Below, one piece after another: positions 1-8,059 of a DNA stretch of 64,000 nucleotides. Made by a program: the position numbers and the translations under genes. Under the pieces are notes generated by a model that saw nothing but the letters and a program-made list of their open reading frames with translations, was not told the origin of the DNA and made no database searches. How positions within the stretch are numbered: the first letter of the stretch is position 1; every line of letters starts with the position of its first letter. The stretch is from M3007 sp031425155 (GTDB lineage Bacteria > Bacteroidota > Bacteroidia > Chitinophagales > Saprospiraceae): contig JANPIV010000079.1 of the NCBI GenBank assembly GCA_031425155.1, positions 1 to 64,000 of the forward strand, in the 5' to 3' direction.

Positions 1-2
1 CC

Positions 3-1514
3 GCTTCCACCGGTTTCGACCATGGATACGCACTGGTCGACCACCGAACGGGCTTGAGTGTGATCGATCGGACAGGGCAGGTACGCGCGACGCTGGCCGG
101 CGTCACCCGCGTCCTGGCGCCGCCCAGCTACGCCGACCCGGAACCGGAACCGATGCCCGGCGATGTCATCTATCCGCTGTATCACTATTCCTTCGAATGC
201 GACGGAATTGGCCCGCCGCCGCCCGGCATTGGTTGCCCGCCGCCGCCGTCAATACCGTTCTTTATCAACTACTTTCAGCACGACAGTTATGACTACTGCA
301 ATCAGCCGGCCCTGCGACGCTTCTTATTCGGCCCCGTTCTGGTGGCCGGCAACGATTCTCTCCTGGGCCTCTACGACCCGGGGGGCAAGCTGCTCGCTAA
401 ACCGGCCTATTCGACCGTCATACCCTCAGACGACCATTTCTTCTTAGTCCGCCAGGGCGATAAATGGGGTCTGCTTGATAGTATCGGCCGGACTGTGTTC
501 GCCCCGCAATTCGACAACGTCTACCTTGATGACCTTGGCCGCTTCGCTTTCGGCGGGCATATCCTGGCCGCCCGGGATTCGCTATGGGGCGTCGTCAGCA
601 CCGGCGGAGCCGTCATCCATCCCTTCGACCGGCACCTGAAGGACGAGCGCTTTGCATACTCGTTCGAAAAACAGCGCCGTTTCCGGTATAGGAGCGAAAT
701 CGACTTGCTCCAGGAAGGGTTGGAGAAGACCTACGAGGGCGGCAAAACCGGTTTTCTCGGGCTTGACGCTACTGCCGTACCCGCCCGCTATGCCGCCGCC
801 TACTATTTCTCCGATTCGGTCGCCTGGGTCAGCCGCGATAACCGGTCGTGGACCCTCATCGACCGCCAGGGCCGCGAGCTTTTTACACCCCGGTTTGCCG
901 GCGCCCGCGTTTATTCGTTCCAGGCCGGCGTGGCACCCGTCGAGCTGCCGAATAAAAAGTGGATCCTGATCGGCAAGTCGGGGCAGCAGCTGACACGCGC
1001 GGAATTTGACTCGATTCACGTCTTCCACACAATTAACCGCGAAAAATTCGATTTCATCAGTGACGATGGCCTGATCCTGGTCAAAAAGAACAACCTGTGG
1101 GGTGTAGTCGATTCGACCGGCCGCGTCATCATCGAGCCGGTCTGCGACGAGATCTACAATCGCGACCGCAGTGAGTACTGGACCAGGGAGCAGACGGTGT
1201 CGTTCGACGGCTGTATCAAGATCAAAAAAAACGGCAACTGGGGTATCATCGACCAAACGGGCGCCACCTTGCTCGAACCGATCTACGACGACATTGCGTC
1301 GAGCAACGAATACGAGCCGCGCTTTTGCTCCGAAGGCATCTTTGTCATCAAGGCCGACGGTAAATGGGGATACCTCAGTGCCGACCGTACGGTCGACATT
1401 GCAGCCAGATTTAATGCAGTCGGCCTGTTCAAAAACGGTATTGCGGAGGTTAAGATATATGAAGAGGAATTTCGAATAAATACAAAAGGGGAAATAATCT
1501 TAAGGGCACCCTAG
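3..1514 (+). CDS. WG-repeat protein, 5' end outside the window
   Basis: The reading frame is open from the first bases of the window (…GYALVDHRTGLSVIDR… is in frame before the TTG at 54), so the true start lies upstream and the gene is partial. About seven WG (KWG) repeats can be seen, for example DKWGLLDSIGRTVFAPQFD, NLWGVVDSTGRVIIEPV and GNWGIIDQTGATLLEPIYDD. Each is roughly 40-60 residues with a Trp-Gly or Trp-x core followed by a D-x-x-G turn. Two proline-rich stretches (EPEPEPMPGD and GPPPPGIGCPPPP) interrupt the repeats near the visible N-terminus. WG-repeat proteins are usually large, often exported or surface-linked, and their molecular role is mostly unknown. No catalytic motif is visible. 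The call as a WG-repeat protein is firm; the function is not known. Confidence 0.8.
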   Translation, partial: ASTGFDHGYALVDHRTGLSVIDRTGQVRATLAGVTRVLAPPSYADPEPEPMPGDVIYPLYHYSFECDGIGPPPPGIGCPPPPSIPFFINYFQHDSYDYCNQPALRRFLFGPVLVAGNDSLLGLYDPGGKLLAKPAYSTVIPSDDHFFLVRQGDKWGLLDSIGRTVFAPQFDNVYLDDLGRFAFGGHILAARDSLWGVVSTGGAVIHPFDRHLKDERFAYSFEKQRRFRYRSEIDLLQEGLEKTYEGGKTGFLGLDATAVPARYAAAYYFSDSVAWVSRDNRSWTLIDRQGRELFTPRFAGARVYSFQAGVAPVELPNKKWILIGKSGQQLTRAEFDSIHVFHTINREKFDFISDDGLILVKKNNLWGVVDSTGRVIIEPVCDEIYNRDRSEYWTREQTVSFDGCIKIKKNGNWGIIDQTGATLLEPIYDDIASSNEYEPRFCSEGIFVIKADGKWGYLSADRTVDIAARFNAVGLFKNGIAEVKIYEEEFRINTKGEIILRAP

Positions 1515-1626
1515 CAATTAAATAATTTAGGTTTATTCCCTGTGACGAGGTCTTTTTACGAGATATTAAAAACCTGGAAGACGCCCACATCACGCATCCT
1601 GATTTTAAGAAGGTAAAGCAACCTTC

Positions 1627-2070
1627 TTACGGTAAATCCGCCAAATAAGAAAAAGACTTCTGCTCAAAATCAAGGGCGCAACAAAAGGTAGACATCCCGT
1701 TGGTAATAGCCAGAAAGGGCGCCTGCATTTGCAGGTTGTAGCGCGCGGCCTGCTCGAAGGTCCGGCGGGTGAGCGGCACCTTCGGCGATTTTAGCTCCAG
1801 CAGCAACCAGGGCTTTAGGTCGGCATCGAAGACGACAATATCGCAGCGTTTGCGCAGGCCGTTGAACTCGAAGCCCACCTCTACCCGAATGCGATTGGCC
1901 GAATATTTTTTTATTTCCAGCAAATACAACAGCACCAGCTGCCGCAGCAATTCTTCCGGCCCCAACACCACCTCTTTGCGCCGCACAGGATCGAACACGA
2001 AGGTGGCCTCCTCCGACCGTGACAAGCGGAGTTGGGGTTGAAATTGCAGGAAATCGAGTTCGAGCAGCAA
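1627..2070 (-). CDS. HsdR N-terminal-like (PD-(D/E)XK) domain protein, stand-alone
   Basis: This 147-residue protein matches the small Bacteroidota family annotated as type I restriction enzyme R protein N-terminal domain. The centre carries the nuclease-like signature: VEVGFEFNGLRKRCDIVVFD followed by PWLLLELKSPKVPL, that is an Asp, then E-x-K on the next strand. Glutamine and asparagine follow in QAARYNLQM. There is no helicase domain and no hsdM or hsdS gene next to it, so it is not part of a type I system. The start used is a TTG (LLELDFLQF) because no ATG or GTG is suitably placed. A short repeat of the form GAGTTAT lies just upstream. Nuclease activity is possible but not shown by the sequence alone. 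Confidence 0.7.
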   Translation of the reverse strand: MLLELDFLQFQPQLRLSRSEEATFVFDPVRRKEVVLGPEELLRQLVLLYLLEIKKYSANRIRVEVGFEFNGLRKRCDIVVFDADLKPWLLLELKSPKVPLTRRTFEQAARYNLQMQAPFLAITNGMSTFCCALDFEQKSFSYLADLP

Positions 2071-2074
2071 AGAG

Positions 2075-2107
2075 AGTTATGAGTTATGAGTTATGAGTTA
2101 TAAGCGG
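2075..2107. repeat. short tandem GAGTTAT repeat
   Basis: About four copies of a 7-base unit (GAGTTAT or GAGTTATAA) lie head to tail between the HsdR-N-like gene and rpoN. It is followed by three similar AACC(C/T)TTATCAA-like blocks. No gene is present; it looks like simple-sequence intergenic DNA. Confidence 0.6.
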
Positions 2108-2163
2108 TGGACGGTTGATTACCAACCTTTATCAACCCTTATCAACCTTCATAAACCCTTTTT

Positions 2164-3819
2164 TCAGAGCGCTTTACGCAGCCGGGCCACCGGAATATTC
2201 AGTTGCTCGCGGTATTTGGCCACGGTACGCCGGGCGATGTTGTAGCCCTTTTTCATCAGCACGGACTTGAGTTTTTCATCCGACAGTGGGCGGCGCTTGT
2301 TCTCCTCAGAAATCATGTCGGAGAGGATTTTTTTCACTTCCAGCGTGGAGACTTCTTCGCCTTCCTGGGTGGACAGGCTTTCGGAAAAGAATTCTTTGAG
2401 GCGTTTGGTGCCAAATTCGGTCTGGACGTATTTGGAATTGGCCACCCGCGAGACGGTGGAAATGTCCAGTCCCGTCACGTCGGCGATGTCTTTCAGGATC
2501 ATCGGATGGATTTTCCGCTGATCGCCGGTCAGGAAATACTCTTCCTGGTGACTCATTAATGCACTCATGGTCAGCATCATCGTCTGCTGACGCTGTTTGA
2601 TGGCATCAATAAACCACTTGGCGGAGTCTATTTTTTGTTTGATAAACAGCACGGCCTCTTTCTCTTTTTTGGAGGGGCGGCGGCCATTGCGGCCCGAGTG
2701 AAAGGCCCGCAACATCTCGCGATATTGGTCGCTGATACGCAGATCGGGGGCGTTGCGAGCATTGAGCGTAAGTTCCAACTCACCGTCGCGGTTATTGACC
2801 AGGAAATCGGGCACCACATAGTTGGTAGCGCGGTCGCTGCGGCTGGCAAATCCACTGGCGGGCTTGGGATTCAGTTTGAGGATTTCGCCGATGGCCTCCT
2901 TCAGGTCTTCTTCATCAATGTTGAGCTGGCGGCAAAGTTTGGGGTAGTGCTTTTTGGTAAATTCCTCAAAATACTGATTGATGATCCGAATCGCAATATT
3001 GATGGCCAGCCGGTTTTCGTAGCTCAGCACGTCATCATCCTGGCGCAGCCGCTGCTGTAGCTGGAGCGCGAGGCATTCTTGCAAATCGCGTGCGCCCGTG
3101 CCCGGCGGATCGAAAAGTTGAATTTTGGTGAGCAGTTCCCCGATTTCCTTTTCAGTCGTACTCACGTTCTGGCTGAAAAGAAGATCATCCACCATCGCAG
3201 CGGGATCGCGACGGAGGTAGCCATCGTCGTCAATAGAACCGATGATCTGCATGGCCACTGCCGTCTGGCGGGGGTCAAGTTCGAGCAGGCCAAGTTGCTC
3301 CTCGAGGTACTCATGAAAAGTATGCTCAAAGGCGAACGGGATGGTTTTGTCGTCATCGTCGCCATTGCGTTCATCGCCGCGTGTCTTGTAGGTATTTGGG
3401 TCTTCCTCGATGAAATTCACCAGGTAGTCATCCAGCTCTACGTCGTCTTCGCGCATACTGATCGTGTCGTCGTCGGCATAGTCATCGGCGGCTTCGCGTT
3501 CGATGGTTTCTATTACCTCGCCGCCATCCACATCGCCGGACACATCGCTATCCGTGTCGGCCTGACCGGATTCGGCTTTTTCTTCGCGTTCGTAATAGCT
3601 CAGATCGGCATCCGACAGGTCCATTTCCGACATCCCCTCATTGGGGTCCATGCCTTCGTCGCCCTCTTCCAGCGCAGGGTTGATCTCCATCTCTTCCTGG
3701 ATGCGTTGCTCCAGGGTAGCAGTAGGGATTTGCAGCAGTTTCATCAGCTGAATCTGCTGCGGCGATAGTTTTTGCTGAAGTTTTTGGGTAATTGTCTGTC
3801 TTGGTCCGTGCAAGGCCAT
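2164..3819 (-). CDS. rpoN: RNA polymerase sigma-54 factor RpoN
   Basis: This is the alternative sigma factor that directs RNA polymerase to -24/-12 promoters and needs an enhancer-binding ATPase to open DNA. Region I is clear at the N-terminus (ITQKLQQKLSPQQIQLMKLL). It is followed by an acidic linker rich in Asp and Glu (about residues 50-130). Next come the core-binding region, a helix-turn-helix region (IADVTGLDISTVSRVANSKY) and the C-terminal RpoN box ARRTVAKYREQLNIP. The frame can be extended to a TTG at 3858, but the ATG at 3819 (MALHGPRQT) is preferred. A TAnnTTTG promoter box at 3876-3883 would leave almost no leader for the longer form. The product is about 551 residues, in the normal range allowing for the acidic linker. 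Confidence 0.95.
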   Translation of the reverse strand: MALHGPRQTITQKLQQKLSPQQIQLMKLLQIPTATLEQRIQEEMEINPALEEGDEGMDPNEGMSEMDLSDADLSYYEREEKAESGQADTDSDVSGDVDGGEVIETIEREAADDYADDDTISMREDDVELDDYLVNFIEEDPNTYKTRGDERNGDDDDKTIPFAFEHTFHEYLEEQLGLLELDPRQTAVAMQIIGSIDDDGYLRRDPAAMVDDLLFSQNVSTTEKEIGELLTKIQLFDPPGTGARDLQECLALQLQQRLRQDDDVLSYENRLAINIAIRIINQYFEEFTKKHYPKLCRQLNIDEEDLKEAIGEILKLNPKPASGFASRSDRATNYVVPDFLVNNRDGELELTLNARNAPDLRISDQYREMLRAFHSGRNGRRPSKKEKEAVLFIKQKIDSAKWFIDAIKQRQQTMMLTMSALMSHQEEYFLTGDQRKIHPMILKDIADVTGLDISTVSRVANSKYVQTEFGTKRLKEFFSESLSTQEGEEVSTLEVKKILSDMISEENKRRPLSDEKLKSVLMKKGYNIARRTVAKYREQLNIPVARLRKAL

Positions 3820-3875
3820 TGTGTCAGGGGGATTAATGTTGGAACAATTGATGGGCAATTTTTGGAATAGAAGGC

Positions 3876-3883
3876 CAAAGATA
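3876..3883 (-). promoter_or_regulatory. probable -7 box upstream of rpoN
   Basis: TATCTTTG on the minus strand, 57 bases before the chosen rpoN ATG. A CAAA (TTTG on the minus strand) lies 24 bases further upstream, slightly wider than the ideal spacing. Confidence 0.4.
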
Positions 3884-4389
3884 AGCGATTGACTAAAACC
3901 GCCCCATCAAATGAAGGGCCAATTTTAAAAAAGGCATTTTATTGCTAAATTTCATTATTTATATTAATTAAAATAAAAATTTATAAAAAATTGAAAATAA
4001 TTGATTTAACTAAATGAATGTAAATTTTACGCTATTTGAAATTATTTTATAAAAAATTCAAATTACAAAAAATCATCAATCCGTATTTGACGCTGTCATC
4101 AGGGATTTGAACGTAATTTCCTGACAGGTTAATCCTGATTTGGGCCCGTAACATTGCAAATACAATACCTGGAAAGGCGAGATCAATATCCTGTGTAAAA
4201 GCCTGTGCATCAAAATCCTGATCTTTGCATATTGCAGCTGTTTTCCGGCGTTTCCACCTGTATGGAGACCCACTGTTCAGCTATGATTTGCCTTGTTTCT
4301 CTATGGTTTACCAAAGTCTGCTCCTCTCGTTTTGCCTTACAGCCGTGCTCGGTTATGGTAATCTTTGTCCTGAATAAACTGCCTTGAAA
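3884..4389. other. AT-rich intergenic region without a supported gene
   Basis: About 500 bases between rpoN and the orphan gene at 4390. The part from about 3920 to 4080 is strikingly AT-rich, made of long runs of A and T, unlike the surrounding GC-balanced genes. The remainder has short reading frames on both strands that lack coding character. Both neighbouring genes point away from this region, so it must hold their promoters. The sharp base-composition change suggests acquired DNA or a regulatory AT tract. Confidence 0.5.
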
Positions 4390-4842
4390 ATGGACCTAAA
4401 AAAGCAATTTACGCCTTCGATAAAAGTGGATTTTTCCTTCATCAGATTCTACGAAATCCCCTTTGCCTTTTTTGCAGAATGGCTCTATCTCGTGCTGGAA
4501 ATCTCCAAAATTATGCAGCCTGGTTTTCAGGTGGACATTCCGAAAAAGCGGTTGGACTGGTTTAATTTTCCAGACAGGGAAGTGTATGAACGGGAGAATG
4601 GAGCGAGTCATATTTTGCGCACTTCTTCGGCTCTGCTCACGAAAGGGGAACACACTATTCAGGTACTGGCGCAATATGGCTACGCAAACATTCCCGGCCA
4701 ATACATTATAATAAAACCCCAACTGACTAATGGACGCCTCTTTTCGCGTAATTTGATGCAGAACACTGTTATCAATTTTGATATGCAACTGGAAGAAACA
4801 CAGTTGGCAGCAATAGAAGAGGTGTTCTATGTTTTTCAATAG
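4390..4842 (+). CDS. hypothetical protein, orphan
   Basis: A 150-residue protein with no family I recognise. The ATG at 4390 (MDLKKQFTPS) is chosen over the TTG two codons earlier. It has no signal peptide, a hydrophobic stretch (FYEIPFAFFAEWLYLVLEI, about residues 21-40), then a mixed soluble part ending in EEVFYVFQ. It lies in AT-richer DNA than its neighbours and ends only 81 bases before pheS, with the pheS promoter inside that gap. The odd base composition and lack of known relatives suggest a recent arrival. It could also be a fast-evolving lineage-specific gene. Confidence 0.5.
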   Translation: MDLKKQFTPSIKVDFSFIRFYEIPFAFFAEWLYLVLEISKIMQPGFQVDIPKKRLDWFNFPDREVYERENGASHILRTSSALLTKGEHTIQVLAQYGYANIPGQYIIIKPQLTNGRLFSRNLMQNTVINFDMQLEETQLAAIEEVFYVFQ

Positions 4843-4851
4843 CCACTTGCC

Positions 4852-4882
4852 TTTGCATCTTCTCGCAAGCGTACTACCTTTG
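4852..4882 (+). promoter_or_regulatory. Bacteroidota-type promoter for pheS
   Basis: TTTG at 4852-4855, 19 bases, then TACCTTTG at 4875-4882. This is the full Bacteroidota sigma-A promoter pattern (-33 TTTG, -7 TAnnTTTG), 42 bases before the pheS ATG. It is one of the two best-formed promoters in the window; the other is the one upstream of the RNA gene at 56433-56465. Confidence 0.7.
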
Positions 4883-4923
4883 CCCTCCCGCGAAGCCAAC
4901 CCTCACTTGAATCCACCGAATCC

Positions 4924-5955
4924 ATGTCCGATATATTCGAAAAAGTCCAGCAAACCATCACCGCCGTCGCTGCCGATGCACCCAGCACCACTGAACTGCT
5001 GGAAGCCTTCCGCATTCGCTATCTCGGTACCAAAGGCGAGATCAAGGCTTTGATGGAAGAAATGCGCGCCGTACCGAACGAGCGCAAACGCGAGTTTGGC
5101 CAGCTGATGAACACGCTGAAACTGCAGGCCGAAGAAAAGTACGCCGCCCTGAAATCCGCCCTGGAAGCCCAGGCAGAAAGCGCGGTAGGGCAGCAACTGG
5201 ACCTCACCGCGCCCGGCGAACCGCTGCCACTCGGCTCCCGCCACCCGGTGGCCGTGACCATGAATCGCATCGTGGACATCTTCGCTCGCATGGGTTTCGC
5301 AGTGGCCGATGGCCCCGAAATCGAGGACGACTGGCACAATTTCACGGCCATGAACACCCCGGAAGACCACCCGGCCCGCGATATGCAGGACACGTTCTAT
5401 GTGGTGGATGCGCCGGGCATGTTGCTGCGTACCCACACGTCGCCGGTGCAGGCACGGGTGATGGAAAACCGGCAGCCGCCTATTCGGATCATCGCGCCGG
5501 GCCGGGTGTATCGCAACGAGACTATTTCTACGCGCTCCCATGCGCAGTTTCACCAAGTGGAAGGCCTGTATGTGGACGAGGGCGTTTCTTTCGCCGATCT
5601 GAAGCAAACGCTGCTGCATTTTGCCCAGGAAATGTTTGGCGCGACCAAAATCCGGCTGCGCCCGTCGTTTTTCCCATTCACCGAGCCTTCGGCAGAAATG
5701 GACATTTGGCTGGGAACCGACACCGAGAAAAACAGTCGCCTGACCAAAGGCACCGGCTGGCTGGAAATTCTCGGCTGCGGCATGGTGGACCCGCAGGTGC
5801 TGGAAAATTGCGGCATTGATTCCCAAAAATACAGCGGTTTTGCATTCGGCATGGGCATCGAGCGGCAGGCCTTACGCCTTTATGAGATTGGGGATATCCG
5901 GCTGCTGTTTGAAAATGATGTGCGCTTTTTGCGGCAGTTTGCTTCGGCGATGTAG
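4924..5955 (+). CDS. pheS: phenylalanine-tRNA ligase alpha subunit
   Basis: The catalytic alpha subunit of the (alpha-beta)2 enzyme that charges tRNA-Phe in the cytoplasm. The 343-residue length is standard. The N-terminal coiled coil that touches tRNA covers about residues 1-90. Class II motif regions are plain: RTHTSPVQAR (about 169-178), PGRVYRNETISTRSHAQFHQ (about 192-211), and the C-terminal motif 3 region FGMGIERQALRLYEIGDIRL (about 312-331). The ATG at 4924 follows a clear promoter. The beta-subunit gene pheT is not in the window, so the two genes are unlinked here. Confidence 0.97.
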   Translation: MSDIFEKVQQTITAVAADAPSTTELLEAFRIRYLGTKGEIKALMEEMRAVPNERKREFGQLMNTLKLQAEEKYAALKSALEAQAESAVGQQLDLTAPGEPLPLGSRHPVAVTMNRIVDIFARMGFAVADGPEIEDDWHNFTAMNTPEDHPARDMQDTFYVVDAPGMLLRTHTSPVQARVMENRQPPIRIIAPGRVYRNETISTRSHAQFHQVEGLYVDEGVSFADLKQTLLHFAQEMFGATKIRLRPSFFPFTEPSAEMDIWLGTDTEKNSRLTKGTGWLEILGCGMVDPQVLENCGIDSQKYSGFAFGMGIERQALRLYEIGDIRLLFENDVRFLRQFASAM

Positions 5956-6041
5956 CAACGCGGATATAACGGATTAAAAAGATTTACGCGGATTCCCAGC
6001 AAATTACGTCTGACTAATTTCCAATAACTAGTTACTAAATA

Positions 6042-6806
6042 ATGTCCGACCAAGGTTACGTCACCACCAATCTCTCGCCCGGCGGTGTGGCGGAAATTAC
6101 GTTTTTTCATCCCGGCCACAACAGCCTGCCCAGTCGTCTGCTGACGGCTTTGACGGAGGCATTCGAGGCAGCGGGCAAGGAAAAGGCAGTGAAAGTGATC
6201 GTGCTGCGCAGTGCGGAGCATAAGACCTTTTGCGCCGGGGCGAGTTTCGATGAGTTGGCAGCCATTCACGATTTTGACACCAGCCTGGCCTTTTTTTCCG
6301 GCTTTGGGCGGGTCATCAATGCGATGCGGCGTTGCCCGAAAATCATTGTCGGGCGTATTCACGGCAAGGCGGTAGGCGGCGGCGTGGGTTTGGCGGCAGC
6401 CACCGATTATTGTATGGCTTCCATGTACGCGTCCATCCGGCTGAGCGAACTGGCGGTGGGTTTTGGTCCGTTCGTGATCGGCCCGGCGGTGGAACGGAAA
6501 GTAGGTGCGGGCGCGTTTGCGCAACTGGCCCTCACCCCAGACGAGTGGCAGACCGCAGAATGGGCCAAAGCCAAAGGGCTGTTCCAGGAATCGTTCGAGA
6601 CGGTGGAGCAATTAGACGCTTATATCGCTCATTTCTGCGAAAAACTATGTGCCTACAGCCCGGAAGCACTCGGCGAATTAAAACAAATGTTCTGGCAGGG
6701 CACTGAACATTGGGATACCTTATTGCCCGAACGGGCGGCCATCAGCGGGCGATTGGCCCTTTCAGAGGCTTCCAAACGGGCGATTGAGGCTTTTAAAGCA
6801 AAATAA
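6042..6806 (+). CDS. enoyl-CoA hydratase/isomerase family protein (crotonase)
   Basis: A 254-residue crotonase-fold protein, acting on acyl-CoA thioesters. The oxyanion-hole segments are CAGASFDEL (about 64-72) and the Gly-rich helix HGKAVGGGVGLAAATD (about 107-122). In classical enoyl-CoA hydratases the first catalytic glutamate follows the GGG motif (GGGxE); here that place is Gly116. The second glutamate is kept as Glu136 in RLSELAVGFG. The usual two-glutamate hydratase is therefore unlikely and the exact reaction is open; isomerase or lyase members of the family often keep only one acid. It stands alone, followed six bases later by the small propeller-like gene. Confidence 0.85.
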   Translation: MSDQGYVTTNLSPGGVAEITFFHPGHNSLPSRLLTALTEAFEAAGKEKAVKVIVLRSAEHKTFCAGASFDELAAIHDFDTSLAFFSGFGRVINAMRRCPKIIVGRIHGKAVGGGVGLAAATDYCMASMYASIRLSELAVGFGPFVIGPAVERKVGAGAFAQLALTPDEWQTAEWAKAKGLFQESFETVEQLDAYIAHFCEKLCAYSPEALGELKQMFWQGTEHWDTLLPERAAISGRLALSEASKRAIEAFKAK

Positions 6807-6812
6807 ATATTT

Positions 6813-7169
6813 ATGAACGAAGATCATTTTTCTCCCGATGGGCAATACAATTTGCTCCTCGGTATGTATGAAATGCGGATGTCGCATTGGGTGCAAAATC
6901 CGGGGTTATACGATGTGAAATCCGGGGCTGTTCTGTTCGATGCTCCTTCCCTGTGGTCAGCCGAGGCAGTAGAATGGTCGCCCGATAGCACTTCTGTATA
7001 TCTGAATATGCGTCTGTACCCGGGCAGCAAACCCGGTATAAACCTCTGGTTATATCCCGCTACCAGCGAAGGAAAGGTGGAGGTTGATCAACCTGCTGAT
7101 GCCAAAGAACCAGCCAGGATCATTACGGGCAGTTTTGCGGAAATATTGCGGTTTCTGAACACTTATTAA
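6813..7169 (+). CDS. small beta-propeller-like hypothetical protein
   Basis: A 118-residue protein beginning six bases after the crotonase stop, so probably co-transcribed with it. It contains FSPDGQYNLLLGMYEM and VEWSPDSTSVYLNM. Both resemble the SPDG/SPDS strands of WD40-like (PD40) propeller blades. Only about two blades are present, far fewer than a closed propeller needs, so it is either a fragment of a larger protein or an unusual small member. No signal peptide is visible. The function is unknown. Confidence 0.55.
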   Translation: MNEDHFSPDGQYNLLLGMYEMRMSHWVQNPGLYDVKSGAVLFDAPSLWSAEAVEWSPDSTSVYLNMRLYPGSKPGINLWLYPATSEGKVEVDQPADAKEPARIITGSFAEILRFLNTY

Positions 7170-7215
7170 AATAGTGCCTACCTTTTGATGGACGCTGGCG
7201 TTTTATCTTGTTGGA

Positions 7216-7310
7216 GGCTAAACCCGCTGGTACACTAATTCAATTTTGGGTTTAACTCAATGCAGGTAACGTTTTGTGCATGGCTAAACCCGCCAGTACA
7301 CTAATTTAAT
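7216..7310. repeat. 66-bp-spaced direct repeat
   Basis: GGCTAAACCCGCTGGTACAC at 7216 and GGCTAAACCCGCCAGTACAC at 7282 are near-identical, each followed by TAATT(C/T)AAT. The two copies are 66 bases apart. They border the lipoprotein array on its low-coordinate side. Confidence 0.7.
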
Positions 7311-7372
7311 CTTTCATAAATCCCGGCAATACACCATAAGCCAAGCCAACAAAAAAGCAGGATGGATTTCAT
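7301..7372 (-). pseudogene. relic third copy of the tandem lipoprotein gene (5' end only)
   Basis: On the minus strand an ATG at 7372 opens MKSILLFCWLGLWCIAG and stops at 7301 after 23 residues. This is the signal peptide of the two intact lipoproteins (MKSVLLFCCLGLCCILAC) with the lipobox lost. Its start codon lies exactly 606 bases from that of the gene at 7978, which in turn lies exactly 606 bases from that at 8584. The upstream sequence (TAGTGTTTTTGTTTAA and a hairpin) is also shared. It is the truncated end of a three-unit tandem array, broken at about 7320. Confidence 0.75.
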
Positions 7373-7396
7373 AGTGTTTTTGTTTAAGTAATGATT

Positions 7397-7429
7397 GTCT
7401 ACACCATGTTAACACCACATGGCGCAGAC
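7397..7429 (-). terminator. hairpin downstream of lipoprotein copy 1
   Basis: Imperfect inverted repeat GTCTACACCAT / ATGGCGCAGAC with an 11-base loop, about 25 bases beyond the stop of the lipoprotein at 7454. The same hairpin follows copy 2. There is no strong U-tract. Confidence 0.4.
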
Positions 7430-7453
7430 CAGAACATGACCACCCCGCGCTGC

Positions 7454-7978
7454 TTAGTCATCTATACGCGTATGGAAAGTACCTTCGGTAAAAAACAGCG
7501 TATCCGCCACATTGATGCTGCCCTTCAAGGTGCGGTAGAGTGTCAGGTGAAACTTCCCCCGAAACTCGTCTTTGCGGTTGTTGTATTCAGTAATTTCTAA
7601 ATAACTGGTAGAATCGGTAGTTGCGATTTCATATATGTCATTTATTACATCGTCGTAACCGTGAAAATATTCAGCTCCTACTAAAGAATCATCTGGGGGT
7701 TGGCTCGAAGTATAGGATACTGAATAGCGACCTACTTTTTGGGGGATTTTAAAAATATACAACTCATCCAACCGAATATTATCTTGATCAAAAGTTTCAA
7801 CAGCAATATTCATTTTTTCTTCTGAAAAATTATGTTGAACAGCGAATATTTTACCTGTCCAAGGCTCTCCATTTTTCAATACAGATATCTCCCCCCAGTA
7901 ATCTCGTTTGCCATTATCTTTCTTACAGGCCAATATACAGCATAAGCCAAGGCAACAAAAAAGCAGGACGGATTTCAT
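7454..7978 (-). CDS. putative lipoprotein, tandem copy 1
   Basis: A 174-residue protein with a lipoprotein signal peptide: MKSVLLFCCLGLCCILACKK, where the lipobox ILAC places the lipidated Cys at residue 18. The mature part has no family I recognise. It is a tandem paralogue of the gene at 8060. The first 40 residues and the last 55 are nearly identical between the two, while the middle (about residues 45-120) is much more divergent. A 606-base period covers gene and intergenic DNA, so the array arose by tandem duplication of the whole unit. Conserved ends with a changed core suggest gene conversion or selection for diversity, as seen in immunity or surface-antigen arrays; no function is shown. 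Confidence 0.75.
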   Translation of the reverse strand: MKSVLLFCCLGLCCILACKKDNGKRDYWGEISVLKNGEPWTGKIFAVQHNFSEEKMNIAVETFDQDNIRLDELYIFKIPQKVGRYSVSYTSSQPPDDSLVGAEYFHGYDDVINDIYEIATTDSTSYLEITEYNNRKDEFRGKFHLTLYRTLKGSINVADTLFFTEGTFHTRIDD

Positions 7979-8002
7979 AGTGTTTTTGTTTAAAGAATGA
8001 TA

Positions 8003-8035
8003 GTCTGCACCATACTAACACCGCATGGTGCAGAC
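8003..8035 (-). terminator. hairpin downstream of lipoprotein copy 2
   Basis: Perfect 11-bp inverted repeat GTCTGCACCAT / ATGGTGCAGAC with an 11-base loop, 25 bases past the stop of the gene at 8060. It is the counterpart of the hairpin at 7397. A third, damaged copy lies at 8923-8948. Confidence 0.5.
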
Positions 8036-8059
8036 AAGAACATGCCCATCCCGCGCTGC

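Noticed and set aside
582..1256. Minus-strand 224-residue frame
   Set aside because: Antiparallel shadow of the WG-repeat gene, with no recognisable domain.
4076..4273. Minus-strand 65-residue frame in the AT-rich region
   Set aside because: No domain, signal or start support; appears by chance.
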